64,000 nt of DNA from Cohnella lupini (GTDB lineage Bacteria > Bacillota > Bacilli > Paenibacillales > Paenibacillaceae): the NCBI RefSeq assembly GCF_003386205.1, contig NZ_QRDY01000019.1, positions 1 through 64,000 of the forward strand. The letters are read 5' to 3'. Every line of letters starts with the position of its first letter. Positions within the stretch are counted from its first letter, which is position 1. Position numbers and translations under genes: made by a program. Below are positions 34,842 to 43,202 of this stretch, in pieces. Below the pieces are notes generated by a model, which did no database searches, was not told the DNA's origin, and saw only the letters and a list, made by a program, of their open reading frames with translations.

Positions 34842-35264
34842 ATGGATAAAAAACTCGTGTACTTCCTATGTACGGGCAATTCTTGCCGGAGCCAAATGGC
34901 GGACGGATTTCTGAATGCAATCGGCGGACATTTGTACGAAGTCCAAAGCGCGGGTTTGGAAGCGCATGGACTGAATCCTCGTGCCGTTAAGGTCATGGCG
35001 GAAGCCGGAATCGACATTTCGAACAACGCTTCGAAGACGATTGATGCAGAAACCTTGAATCGTGCGACTTATGTGGTCACACTATGCGGACATGCTGATG
35101 AGCATTGCCCGGTGATCTTAAATCCTAACGTAATCAAATGGCATTGGGGATTCGACGATCCCGCTAAAGCTACCGGTACCGAGGAAGAGATAATGGATCA
35201 ATTCCGCGCTGTCCGGGATGCCATTAAATTCAGAATCGAGCAATTTGTACAGGATGGTAAATAA
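34842..35264 (+). CDS. arsC: thioredoxin-coupled arsenate reductase
   Basis: A 140-residue arsenate reductase of the low-molecular-weight phosphatase fold (pI258/Bacillus type). The P-loop is C10-TGNSC-R (C10 to R16). The resolving pair C82 and C89 (LCGHADEHC) passes the disulfide to thioredoxin. It reduces As(V) to As(III) for ArsB and ArsM. It follows arsB by 33 bp with AAAGGAG before the ATG. arsI begins 3 bp after its stop. Confidence 0.96.
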   Translation: MDKKLVYFLCTGNSCRSQMADGFLNAIGGHLYEVQSAGLEAHGLNPRAVKVMAEAGIDISNNASKTIDAETLNRATYVVTLCGHADEHCPVILNPNVIKWHWGFDDPAKATGTEEEIMDQFRAVRDAIKFRIEQFVQDGK

Positions 35265-35266
35265 GC

Positions 35267-35743
35267 ATGGCCTCGATCAAAAGAATGCATGTTGCCGTTA
35301 ATTGCACGGATCTGGACAAGGCTCTTGCCTTCTACCGCAGCCTCTTCGGGGCTGAGCCCACTAAAGTGAAGGACAATTATGCGAAGTTTGAACTCGATAA
35401 TCCTGCTCTGCATTTCTCTTTGAATGTTCGACCTTATGAAAAAAATGGAGTACTGAATCACCTTGGCTTTCAAGTAGACAATACCGAGGATGTATTAGCT
35501 ATGGGCGAACGGTTACGACAGTCTGACCTGCTTCTCATCGATGAGATGAATACGACATGCTGCTACGCGGTACAGGACAAAGTTTGGGTATACGATCCGG
35601 ACGACAACGCGTGGGAGATTTTCTACACCAAAGAGGATTCAGAGTTTGAGTCCGCGGGTGATGCACGGGATTTATCGCTATGTTGTGCCCCTCCTGCCGC
35701 CACGGTTTCGGTAGAATTCAATAGTTTTCGTAAAAGCAAATAA
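35267..35743 (+). CDS. arsI: ArsI C-As lyase (organoarsenical VOC dioxygenase)
   Basis: A 158-residue VOC protein of the ArsI/CadI group. It starts RMHVAVNCTDLDKALAFYRS and has the characteristic vicinal Cys pair in NTTCCYAVQDKVWV, which binds trivalent organoarsenicals. The metal-ligand Glu is in DPDDNAWEIFYT. The C-terminal LCCAP is also typical. It cleaves the carbon-arsenic bond of methylarsonite and related compounds. Its presence with ArsM means the cell can both methylate and demethylate arsenic. Tightly packed behind arsC. Confidence 0.93.
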   Translation: MASIKRMHVAVNCTDLDKALAFYRSLFGAEPTKVKDNYAKFELDNPALHFSLNVRPYEKNGVLNHLGFQVDNTEDVLAMGERLRQSDLLLIDEMNTTCCYAVQDKVWVYDPDDNAWEIFYTKEDSEFESAGDARDLSLCCAPPAATVSVEFNSFRKSK

Positions 35744-35763
35744 CTAGCACTGGAGAGTTGGCT

Positions 35764-36198
35764 ATGGATCGCAACTATCATTCCCTCCACGAGAACCGGA
35801 TTTTCATGGGCGGAGCAAAAGACGTTGAAGCGATGGAAAAGAATGAAGGAATAGATGTAGTAATTGATCTGCGCGAAGAATCAACAGGTTGCGCATACCC
35901 CGAGTCGAAGGCGAAATGGATCAAAGTCCCGTTAGGCGACAACTCCACGGAAAGTGAGCACCTGTTATTTAAAGAAGCAATCGATGAAGTCGTGAATGCC
36001 TATAATGCCGGCCAGAAGGTTGCATTTCATTGCGGCGGTGGAAAAGGCCGTACAGGAACCGTTGCGGCGGGTACCCTCCTCGCTCTTGGCATCTCCAAGG
36101 ATATTGATGAAGCTGAAGCAGCTGCGAAAAGTATTCGTCCTATTATCGACATCAAACCTGTTCAGAAAGATGCTCTCAAAAAGCTGTTTTCATACTAG
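35764..36198 (+). CDS. dual-specificity/tyrosine-type phosphatase in the ars operon
   Basis: A 144-residue cysteine phosphatase. The P-loop HC-GGGKG-RTG (C90 to R96) fits the CX5R signature, preceded by a VVIDLREES strand-loop that probably supplies the acid. It is short, like atypical DSPs. The ATG at 35764 has GGAG 8 nt upstream. It is the last gene of the MerR-driven unit and ends at a strong terminator. The substrate is unknown. By analogy with ArsC it might act on arsenylated or phosphorylated metabolites, but this is inference. Confidence 0.85.
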   Translation: MDRNYHSLHENRIFMGGAKDVEAMEKNEGIDVVIDLREESTGCAYPESKAKWIKVPLGDNSTESEHLLFKEAIDEVVNAYNAGQKVAFHCGGGKGRTGTVAAGTLLALGISKDIDEAEAAAKSIRPIIDIKPVQKDALKKLFSY

Positions 36199-36202
36199 TA
36201 AA

Positions 36203-36242
36203 AACAAAAGGAGTGCCGTTATTGTCGGTATTCCTTTTGTTT
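36203..36242 (+). terminator. terminator of the arsB-arsC-arsI-phosphatase unit
   Basis: AAACAAAAGGAGTGCCG pairs with CGGTATTCCTTTTGTTT (two G-T type mismatches), with T-rich ends. It starts 4 bp after the phosphatase stop. Confidence 0.75.
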
Positions 36243-36338
36243 AAATGCATTAATATTTTTCTACGGCCTGCTCTTCTTAAGCTATGTCCTGCGGTAACTG
36301 TTTAACCATTATCGTAGGAGTTCGGATGGTTCATAAGG

Positions 36339-36397
36339 CGGATAGTCTCCGCTTTCGATCAGAAATAACTCTGTTATGGAGAAGTTTCCGCCTTTCT
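36339..36397. repeat. inverted repeat after a small gene
   Basis: AAGGCGGA...TCCGCCTT arms of ~14/17 paired positions, with an inner ATAAC-AGA-GTTAT hairpin. No T-run follows. It may be a 3' stabilising hairpin for the gene at 36414. Confidence 0.35.
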
Positions 36398-36413
36398 TCT
36401 CTCCACTATTCAC

Positions 36414-36590
36414 TTATAATTTCATTGTAGAAATATGGTCTCTCGTCTCTTCCGTTCCTAGTTGTTGAATCGTCTTGTATATTTCCCTAAGATAATAGTC
36501 ATAACCATCTTCAAACTCATATGCAGCATCCCCTTGCTGTGACATGATTGTCCTAGATTGTACCGATACATAGTATTTCTGTTTCTCCAT
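36414..36590 (-). CDS. 58-residue small protein, unknown
   Basis: ATG at 36590 with AAAGGAG 9 nt upstream. The product starts MEKQKYYVSVQSRTIMSQ, then runs acidic (AAYEFEDGYDYYLREIY) and ends TMKL. It is soluble, with no Cys or signal peptide. It starts 14 bp after the stop of the small membrane protein, so the two form an operon. Function unknown. It resembles the short Tyr-rich uncharacterised proteins common in Bacillales, without a family name that I can give. Confidence 0.65.
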   Translation of the reverse strand: MEKQKYYVSVQSRTIMSQQGDAAYEFEDGYDYYLREIYKTIQQLGTEETRDHISTMKL

Positions 36591-36604
36591 GACCTAACTC
36601 CTTT

Positions 36605-36832
36605 TTATTGAGTTGAGAAGATCCAGATCATCGCAATTATGATCGTTATTACAGGAATCGCCACATAAAGAATAAATATCGGGTTGGCGATAATTGGATG
36701 TCTCACTGTCGTTAGACTCACTTCTTTATCTAAGGTCGTCTTCTTCTTTTGTTGTTTGCGGAATACCATGATTGATCCAATCAGCAAATACGCACATGCC
36801 GCTATGCCCAAAATATAAAGCAGAGCATACAT
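36605..36832 (-). CDS. 75-residue membrane protein, unknown
   Basis: Two hydrophobic helices (about residues 3-23 and 50-71) around a basic loop (RKQQKKKTTLDKE). GGGGGAG lies 8-9 nt before the ATG. Operon with the 58-residue gene. It could form a small two-component membrane unit; nothing in the sequence says what it does. Confidence 0.65.
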   Translation of the reverse strand: MYALLYILGIAACAYLLIGSIMVFRKQQKKKTTLDKEVSLTTVRHPIIANPIFILYVAIPVITIIIAMIWIFSTQ

Positions 36833-36920
36833 CTATCCATCTCCCCCTCTTTTGCGTATCCTTATTTTGTTCTCAAGCTCATTTATATATTCACCGATTT
36901 CTATGATGGCGATAAACAAT

Positions 36921-36948
36921 AAAGCCCGCGGTTTACGCGGACTTCACT
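36921..36948 (-). terminator. terminator of the cupin gene
   Basis: Minus strand GTCCGCG/CGCGGGC stem with a TAAAC loop, followed by TTTATTG. Same design as the GC hairpins at 6122-6144 and 31298-31321. Confidence 0.6.
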
Positions 36949-36987
36949 CGGACTTCATACTTTTGCGAAATTAATTCAACCTTATCA

Positions 36988-37530
36988 TTATTCCGCACGA
37001 TTCATCGCGATTGCTTTCGTTTCATGAACTGTACCGTATGGATGCTCAGGCGGCGCATAAATAACATAAATTTTGAGCAGTGTGTTACCTGTATTGGTTA
37101 TATTGTGCCATTTTCCAGCAGGAATCATAATTGCATAGTCGTCATAGGCCATTTCTTGAAAATCTAACTTATCTTTGCTATCTCCCATTTGTACAAGTCC
37201 CTGACCTTCTTCAATACGAATGAATTGATCAGTTGTCGGATGCACTTCTAATCCAATATCATCTCTAACGTTAATACTCATCAGAGTCACTTGAAAGTGT
37301 TCTCCCGTCCATAAAGCGGTACGGTAATTATTATTTTGCTTAGAAGCTTGGTCAATGTTAACAACAAACGGTTTGGGTCCATAATCACTTAAAATGATGG
37401 CTCCAGTATTTCTGTTGTAATTGTACCAATTGTAATAAAAAGGATTCCAATTATTACTCCAATTGTTGTTATTCCAGTTGTTTTGAATGGGAATAGACCC
37501 TTGATCGTAATACCATGAGTTACGGTACAT
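36988..37530 (-). CDS. cupin-domain protein with Asn/Trp/Tyr-rich N-terminus
   Basis: A 180-residue protein. The first ~50 residues are very rich in Asn, Trp and Tyr (NNWNNNNWSNNWNPFYYNWY). The rest is a single cupin: EVHPTTDQFIRIEEGQG (motif 1) and IPAGKWHNI (motif 2, His). No signal peptide is present. The N-terminal composition is like that of spore-coat or spore-associated proteins, which suggests but does not prove a coat role. The ATG at 37530 has GAGG 6 nt upstream. The ATG at 37542 lacks a site. Confidence 0.75.
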   Translation of the reverse strand: MYRNSWYYDQGSIPIQNNWNNNNWSNNWNPFYYNWYNYNRNTGAIILSDYGPKPFVVNIDQASKQNNNYRTALWTGEHFQVTLMSINVRDDIGLEVHPTTDQFIRIEEGQGLVQMGDSKDKLDFQEMAYDDYAIMIPAGKWHNITNTGNTLLKIYVIYAPPEHPYGTVHETKAIAMNRAE

Positions 37531-37706
37531 ATTCATCCTCATTTCATGTTTTCATTCTTACCATGTATTCTATGCGGTTGCCTATTAAAGGGAAATTATA
37601 ATAGGCAAGAGCCTAGCGGTAACAACTAAAATGTTATAGTATGATTGTCTTGCTCATTGCTTTAATATTTATAATGTTGTTTTAACTGAAGGAGGTCACT
37701 TTTATT

Positions 37707-38636
37707 GTGCTTAATCCAATTGCTCTGACACTTGGACCAATCCAAATTCATTGGTATGGAGTCATCATTGCCGTTGGAGCTATGCTCGGGCTCTACTTAG
37801 CTATTAAAGAAGGCAAAAGATTCGGTATCTCGCAAGAGTTTTTCTTCGACTTATTGGTGATAGGACTCCCATCTGCTCTTATCGGCGCACGGCTATATTA
37901 TGTTGCATTTGAATGGGAGCAATACAGGGATAACCCTATAGAGATCATAGCTATTTGGCATGGGGGAATCGCGATTTATGGAGCGCTCATAGGCGCAATT
38001 ATCGCTGCCCTAATTTATACGCGTCGTAAAGGTTATAGCTTTCTTCGTATTGCAGACATTTGCGCACCAGGTCTAATCGTAGGACAAATGATGGGACGTT
38101 GGGGAAACTTTATGAATCAAGAAGCCCATGGAGGACAAGTATCTGAAAGTTTCTTGAGAAACACCTTACATCTACCTAACTTTATTGTGAATCAAATGAA
38201 CATCGAGGGTTCGTATTATCATCCAACATTTCTATACGAGTCTATATGGAGCCTACTGGGGCTCTGCGTTCTGTTACTGTTACGCCGAGCCAAATTCCTT
38301 CGCGTTGGAGAGTTGTTCATGAGTTACTTCATTTGGTATTCCATCGGTCGTTTCTACGTGGAGGGCGTTCGGACGGATAGCCTTGTTTTTGCTGGACCGA
38401 GTTGGGTAGCAACGTTACTCAAAACGATATGGGAACCGATGTCCTCATTCGGTTGGGGAGCTATGGAGGCAGGAAAGAATATTCGAATATCGCAGTTATT
38501 AGCCGTATGCATAATAATTGTCGCGGTAGCAATCATCATCGTGCGTAGAGCAAAAGTGAAGCAACTCGAGTCGTACTCGGACTCTATTAATGTAAATGTA
38601 CGTCAAGGAACTCTTACTCAACATGTTGAGAGTTAA
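37707..38636 (+). CDS. lgt: prolipoprotein diacylglyceryl transferase
   Basis: A 309-residue membrane enzyme with seven or so helices and the Lgt signature GRWGNFMNQEAHGG. Essential-region residues are also visible in HWYGVIIAVG and GARLYYVAFEW. It transfers diacylglycerol from phosphatidylglycerol to the lipobox Cys of preprolipoproteins. GTG start with GAAGGAGG about 13 nt upstream. Lgt is usually next to hprK or ppaX in Bacillales. Here it stands alone between a cupin and a shared terminator, so it may be a second copy. Confidence 0.95.
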   Translation: MLNPIALTLGPIQIHWYGVIIAVGAMLGLYLAIKEGKRFGISQEFFFDLLVIGLPSALIGARLYYVAFEWEQYRDNPIEIIAIWHGGIAIYGALIGAIIAALIYTRRKGYSFLRIADICAPGLIVGQMMGRWGNFMNQEAHGGQVSESFLRNTLHLPNFIVNQMNIEGSYYHPTFLYESIWSLLGLCVLLLLRRAKFLRVGELFMSYFIWYSIGRFYVEGVRTDSLVFAGPSWVATLLKTIWEPMSSFGWGAMEAGKNIRISQLLAVCIIIVAVAIIIVRRAKVKQLESYSDSINVNVRQGTLTQHVES

Positions 38637-38671
38637 CAATCACATTGCTTGATTTGAATGTGCTCAAGATC

Positions 38672-38720
38672 AAAGCAAAAGCCACTGACATATTTAAAAT
38701 TGTCAGTGGCTTTTGCTTTT
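38672..38720. terminator. strong bidirectional terminator between lgt and the Mo-enzyme operon
   Basis: Perfect 19-bp stem (AAAGCAAAAGCCACTGACA and its complement) with a 10-base AT loop. It ends both convergent units. Confidence 0.85.
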
Positions 38721-38728
38721 GTGCTGTT

Positions 38729-40006
38729 TCATGTTTTCACCCAAGCATCCGTGTCGTATCCTCTTTCTTCCCAGTAACCGATATGATCCTTATCGATTAG
38801 CTCGATCCGGTTAAGCCATTTCACTGATTTATAAGCATACATCTTAGGAACGATTAATCGTACAGGGCCGCCATAGTCCCGATGAATAGGCTTTCCGTCG
38901 TGCAGTACCGCCACCAAGACATCTTCCATATCGGCTTGTTCCAAAGTTAATGTATCGGTGTAAACGCCGTCACCGGAGTAGAATTTAACGAACTTAGCGC
39001 TTGGTTTCAAACCGGCTTGTTTTAGCATAACCGATAACGGGATCCCCTCCCATGTATTCTTATATACAGACCACCCCGTGACACAATGGAAGTCGCTCAC
39101 CTGAACGGTTCGGGCCATCTTAATGAACGACTCCCAATTCCACGCGGAGGGGATATCCACTAAGCCGTCGATCGAGAATTTCCAAGTCTTTGAATCGAAT
39201 GTAGGTAAAGGAGTCACGGAGTAGACGCGAAAATAACCCTTAGCGCCTCCCCCGATCACGTTAACCGAATCGGGCAAAGGCGTAGGATTGGGTAGCATGA
39301 GATTCGCATCGTCTGCGATATCCTTCGTGGTACCCGTTACATTGGTAATCGTTCCCCCAAAAGACGTTGTCATCCACCGGAAAAAGGACGGTGCAACAGA
39401 TACCGTTAATGCCGCACCCACAGACCATTTCAGAAACTGGCGGCGATTGATCCAAGGTGAACGCTCCGTATAAGAGACATTCGAATGCGCGGCAATTTCA
39501 TGGTTGGGGCGAGTGGGTATCACATCTTCCGCCTGGGATGATTTGATTGACCTTCGTTCAGGCTTTTTCATCCATTTCAACCGGGTCAGCGAATGAAAGA
39601 TGATATAAGGAACGCCAATCCAAGTAAGTAAATCATGCGCGATAATCGCCCCGTTCGCCCATTGAGGCGGAAACCTGCGAATTTGCCATAAAATGATTCC
39701 GGAAAGCAACCAACCGACAAGAAGAATCACCATAAAACCCAAATTACCCTTTTGTTTAGTCCGTTTCTTGATTTGCTTTAAGTGTTTTTTCATAAGCGGG
39801 ATGTAAAGGAATAGGATTACAGCGCTTAGAACACCTAGAATAATGTGCAATTGTTTAACAGGATTGCGGAAATGGCCATCTAACCATCCTCTCACGACAT
39901 CCCATGGCAACAGAAGTCCGGTGACGGCAAGAAGGAGTACGATCCATCCATTCCAGCGATGTAAATCCGCAAGTTGCTTGCCGAATCCGGGTTTACGTCT
40001 ACTCAT
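38729..40006 (-). CDS. fusion of a heme-b-like membrane domain with a molybdopterin oxidoreductase
   Basis: 425 residues. Residues 1-150 hold four membrane helices with His at 16, 45, 54, 124 and 138, like a cytochrome-b561/MsrQ-type domain. At 188-189 lies RRQFLKW, a Tat-type twin-Arg motif followed by a hydrophobic stretch. Residues ~255-425 form the sulfite-oxidase-fold Mo-cofactor domain, with the Mo-ligand Cys at 308 in DFHCVTGWS. In E. coli the membrane heme protein MsrQ and the Mo enzyme MsrP are separate. Here both halves are in one chain, predicted to carry electrons through the membrane to an extracellular active site. The stop of the kinase gene overlaps its start by 8 bp. Whether the substrate is methionine sulfoxide or sulfite is open. 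Confidence 0.85.
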   Translation of the reverse strand: MSRRKPGFGKQLADLHRWNGWIVLLLAVTGLLLPWDVVRGWLDGHFRNPVKQLHIILGVLSAVILFLYIPLMKKHLKQIKKRTKQKGNLGFMVILLVGWLLSGIILWQIRRFPPQWANGAIIAHDLLTWIGVPYIIFHSLTRLKWMKKPERRSIKSSQAEDVIPTRPNHEIAAHSNVSYTERSPWINRRQFLKWSVGAALTVSVAPSFFRWMTTSFGGTITNVTGTTKDIADDANLMLPNPTPLPDSVNVIGGGAKGYFRVYSVTPLPTFDSKTWKFSIDGLVDIPSAWNWESFIKMARTVQVSDFHCVTGWSVYKNTWEGIPLSVMLKQAGLKPSAKFVKFYSGDGVYTDTLTLEQADMEDVLVAVLHDGKPIHRDYGGPVRLIVPKMYAYKSVKWLNRIELIDKDHIGYWEERGYDTDAWVKT

Positions 40007-41081
40007 CCTTGCTCCCCCTTAGATGCGAAGTCTCTTCCGAAGGAACGGTGAACCAGAATACGCTTCCTCCCCGCTCCGCTGGATTCACTCCTATCCGCCC
40101 GCCTTGACGTTCAACGAGCGAGCGCGCGATCGCAAGCCCTAACCCCGAACCGCTACCGTCTCGTTTACGACTATGATCCGTTCGGTAGAATCTTTCGAAT
40201 ACTCTTTCTCTGTCCAGTTCGGCAATGCCATCTCCCTCGTCCTCAAGACGAATAATCAGTTCATCATTCAGTCCGTATTCTGCGGAAAATACGAGACGAG
40301 CTCCTATAGGAGAATGACGTATCGCATTGTCGAGCAGATTTCCAAGTATTCTTCGCAAATACGTTTCCATGGAAAGGACGATTGGCGAATGTTCCGGCAA
40401 CTGAACGTTGACTTGTAAATTCTTCTTCTCCAAACTCGGCGCGAAGGCATTTAATGTCTGTACCAGCACGTCTTCCAAGGCAACTCTATGTGGCACGAAC
40501 GGTTCTTGACCAGCGTCGATTCTCGAGAGCTCGAACAAATGCTGTACCAATGCCCCTAATCGAATAGCCTCCAAGCGTATGGTCTGCAAATATTTATGTC
40601 GCTCCTCTTCTTGGACAAGACCATCTTGAATCGCTTCCGCATGGGACTGTAATAGAGCCAAAGGAGTCCGCAAATCATGAGCGACATTCGCTACCAACTC
40701 ACGCCGAGAATTCTCGGATTGTTGAATTTGTTCGAAGCTTGCTTTTAACTGTCGACTCATCGAGTTAAATCGCTCCGCAAGCTGGCGGAACTCGGTTGGG
40801 CCTACGATCGGCACTTCCATACCGAGTTTACCCGATGCAATATCGCCCGCCACGTCTCCTATTCGCGTTACGGATTTTTCCAATGGACGAATCAATACGA
40901 AGTTCAATACAAACGATAACGCCCCGGCGAGGAGTGTCGCTCCGCCAAGCCAATAGAGCGTGCTAACATCCAATAGCATCCGACTATAACAGAAAAATAA
41001 GAATCCAAGAATAACGGCAATACTAATCGCGTTCGTCATAAGCAGGTAAGTTTTTAATTTGATAGGGAAAAGTCTCATCAT
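39999..41081 (-). CDS. sensor histidine kinase of the Mo-enzyme operon
   Basis: A 360-residue kinase. It has two helices close together (~10-31 and 42-64), so almost no extracellular loop, then a HAMP domain. The HisKA domain has H135 (ANVAHDLRTPLALLQ). The HATPase domain has LLDNAIRHSP, DEGDGIAE and GSGLGLAIARSL boxes. With so short an outside part, it may sense within the membrane, or sense a partner. The ATG at 41081 overlaps the response-regulator stop (ATGA), and its own end overlaps the Mo-enzyme gene, so all three are coupled. Confidence 0.93.
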   Translation of the reverse strand: MMRLFPIKLKTYLLMTNAISIAVILGFLFFCYSRMLLDVSTLYWLGGATLLAGALSFVLNFVLIRPLEKSVTRIGDVAGDIASGKLGMEVPIVGPTEFRQLAERFNSMSRQLKASFEQIQQSENSRRELVANVAHDLRTPLALLQSHAEAIQDGLVQEEERHKYLQTIRLEAIRLGALVQHLFELSRIDAGQEPFVPHRVALEDVLVQTLNAFAPSLEKKNLQVNVQLPEHSPIVLSMETYLRRILGNLLDNAIRHSPIGARLVFSAEYGLNDELIIRLEDEGDGIAELDRERVFERFYRTDHSRKRDGSGSGLGLAIARSLVERQGGRIGVNPAERGGSVFWFTVPSEETSHLRGSKDE

Positions 41082-41812
41082 AACGGCTTCCCTTCGAATT
41101 TGTATCCAATGCCCCATACGGTCTTTAGGAATTGCGGTGACGAGGGCTGCGACTCGATCTTCTCGCGTAAGCGCCTAATGTGGACGGTCACCGTCGTCGT
41201 GTCGCCTTCGAATTCCATATCCCATACACGGCTTAGAAGTTGGTTGCGCGAGAAAACTTGGCCTGGATGCCGGACGAATAAGTACAGAAGATCGAACTCT
41301 TTCACTGTAAGATCAACCTCTAGCCCTTGAATCATGACCCTTCTGCCGGATGGGAAAATCGATAAACCTTCGAAATGCTTGTCAGGAGTCTGCTGATCTC
41401 CCTGTTCTGCCACGTTACGCTTATTGCTTTCGGCAAGGTTGTGACCATTAGTACGGCGCAACAGATTCCGTACTCTAAGTACCAGCTCCCTCGGACTGAA
41501 GGGTTTCGTCAAGTAATCATCGGCGCCTAGCGTTAAGCCCATGATTCTATCGCTTTCTTCTCCTCGGGCGGTGAGCATGATGATGGGAACATCTTCTTGG
41601 TGCCGGATCGCGGTACATACTTCCCAACCTGTTTTGCCCGGCATCATAAGATCGAGGATAACAAGTTCCGGCCGATTCAATTCCCAAATTTCAAGAGCCT
41701 CGTTACCATCATTGGCGATCAATACTACATATCCTTCACGTTCCAAATACCGCCTGCATACGTCGGTAATATCTTTTTCGTCATCCGCTACCAATACGGT
41801 TGTAGTCGTCAT
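41078..41812 (-). CDS. OmpR/PhoB-family response regulator of the Mo-enzyme operon
   Basis: A 244-residue response regulator. The receiver has D54 as phospho-acceptor (VILDLMMPG) and TKPF with the conserved Lys. A polar linker (~120-145) leads to a winged helix ending VHIRRLREKIES and VWGIGYKFEG. The ATG at 41812 follows GAGGGG at 8 nt; the ATG at 41836 is not supported. A TATAAT at 41844-41849 (minus strand) may give it a promoter of its own downstream of the Met-rich gene. By context it controls the Mo enzyme and perhaps the Met-rich protein. Confidence 0.93.
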   Translation of the reverse strand: MTTTTVLVADDEKDITDVCRRYLEREGYVVLIANDGNEALEIWELNRPELVILDLMMPGKTGWEVCTAIRHQEDVPIIMLTARGEESDRIMGLTLGADDYLTKPFSPRELVLRVRNLLRRTNGHNLAESNKRNVAEQGDQQTPDKHFEGLSIFPSGRRVMIQGLEVDLTVKEFDLLYLFVRHPGQVFSRNQLLSRVWDMEFEGDTTTVTVHIRRLREKIESQPSSPQFLKTVWGIGYKFEGKPL

Positions 41813-41966
41813 GTTACACCCCTCAGCCCATTCCATATAGCCGAATTATAGCACAAGGTACTAATCGCGTTTTATATGAACGTTATGAATAGAAAAGGTT
41901 ATCCATAGGAAATCGCATAGACTTTCCGTCTGAATAACCATGAATTATGCCGCTAGCTTACGATTT

Positions 41967-42440
41967 TTACTTGCTCATCATTGAATTCAACAAATAAGTT
42001 TCAACGAATTCCTTCGAGACGTATGTCGTATTTTTAATCAACATAGGCGCTTTCATCATCATCATTTTGTCCATGCCTATCATGAATTCCTTTTGACCGG
42101 GTTTGATGACGATCGAGTACATTTTCGGGATCTTGTCCATGTCGCCCATCGTGTCCATATCGTTCTTCATGTCCATGTCATCCATCATGTCCTTTTCTGG
42201 CATCATTTCATCCATCATTTTCTTGGTTAGCATGATGCCGTCCATTTTACTCCAATGAACACTGTATCCTAAAGATTGTGCGATTTGACGTAGAGGCACC
42301 CAGCTTTCACCGTTCTTTTGAACTACGTTAAACTTTGAATAATCCACTTTAGTCATCATGTCTGCCGCGGATGCGAACCCGGGAATCATAATTGCTGCTG
42401 CTACCAGAGATACCGCTACTGTTTTCATTGTTTTGTTCAT
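41967..42440 (-). CDS. secreted methionine-rich stalk-domain protein
   Basis: 157 residues, 28 of them Met. The Sec signal peptide ends near FASAAD (about residue 26). The mature protein begins as a copper-amine-oxidase-N/stalk domain (NGESWVPLRQIAQSLGYSV). It is then interrupted by a Met/Asp-rich stretch (KKMMDEMMPEKDMMDDMDMK and onward) and by DKMMMMK, giving about 19% Met in the mature chain. Met-rich extracytoplasmic proteins are known as copper binders and, in Azospira (MrpX), as sacrificial oxidant scavengers repaired by an MsrP-type Mo enzyme. This gene lies 154 bp upstream of a two-component system and a Mo-enzyme fusion on the same strand. Confidence 0.8.
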   Translation of the reverse strand: MNKTMKTVAVSLVAAAIMIPGFASAADMMTKVDYSKFNVVQKNGESWVPLRQIAQSLGYSVHWSKMDGIMLTKKMMDEMMPEKDMMDDMDMKNDMDTMGDMDKIPKMYSIVIKPGQKEFMIGMDKMMMMKAPMLIKNTTYVSKEFVETYLLNSMMSK

Positions 42441-42561
42441 CGATAACGCCTCCTTGGGATGGGCTTACTACATTAATTTAAACCCAAGTTATTATCGAAG
42501 GCTAAAGCAATTATTAATTATTTCTTACAGGATTCCTACGAAAGTTGAAGGCTCCATAAAG

Positions 42562-43089
42562 TTTAGATTAGCAATCCACAAGAAACAACCCTTTACTTCC
42601 TACGATGCTGATTTGGAGAAGCACGCGAAAGAAATTCTGAGTACTGCCGACACTGTCATTTGGGGACGCGGGACTTATCAGGGAATGTACAGTTATTGGC
42701 CATCTGTGCCTTCGAACCCATCAGCTTCGCAGCATGAACGGAATCATGCCGAGTGGATCGAAAAGACAGCCAAAATCGTTTTTTCCACCACGCTTGAGAA
42801 AGTCGAATGGAACAATACCAGGCTGGTGAAAGAAAATGTCGAGGAAGAGATCAAGAACCTCAAACAACAGCCAGGCAAGGATATGGTCATCCTCGGCAGT
42901 CCTAGGTTCGCACACTACCTTATGCAGCTTGATTTAATAGATGAGTATAAGATTACGGTTTCTCCCGTCCTGATCGGCAGCGGGTTGCCGTTATTCCAAG
43001 GTCTCAAAGAGAAGATCAATCTTAAACTTATCGAGAACAAGACATTTGATTCTGGAGCCATAGGCCTCGTTTACCAGACGGTTAGATGA
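42562..43089 (+). pseudogene. truncated DHFR-like gene (copy 2)
   Basis: An open frame of ~165 codons covering most of a DHFR/RibD-C family protein: VIWGRGTYQG, NHAEWIEKTAKIV, DMVILGSPRFAHYLMQLDLI, VSPVLIGSGLPLF. It lacks the usual first ~40 residues (start, first strand, SLDG motif). The upstream open frame is only antisense of the Met-rich gene. The C-terminus is complete, unlike copy 1 at 8466-8765. The two share the same 5' truncation point and flanking ~25 bases, implying duplication after truncation. No ribosome site or start is visible. Confidence 0.75.
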
Positions 43090-43136
43090 CCTAGTCTCCC
43101 TAAAAGTAGATTACGCTAACGGATTACGTTAGCACA

Positions 43137-43192
43137 ATAAAAGCAGCGGCAGTCTAGGTCTTTCGAGTTCCTAGTCAGTCGCTGCTTTTTTA
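43137..43192. terminator. bidirectional terminator
   Basis: AAAAGCAGCG...CGCTGCTTTTTT with an inner CTAGG/CCTAG stem. It lies just after the stop (43203) of the lipoprotein gene on the minus strand. Confidence 0.8.
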
Positions 43193-43202
43193 ACGAGTCC
43201 GA

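Noticed and set aside
31443..36198. Ars island considered as a mobile island with attachment sites
   Set aside because: No integrase, tRNA or direct-repeat boundaries could be seen. The 23-base match at 6223 is better explained as a duplicated relic.
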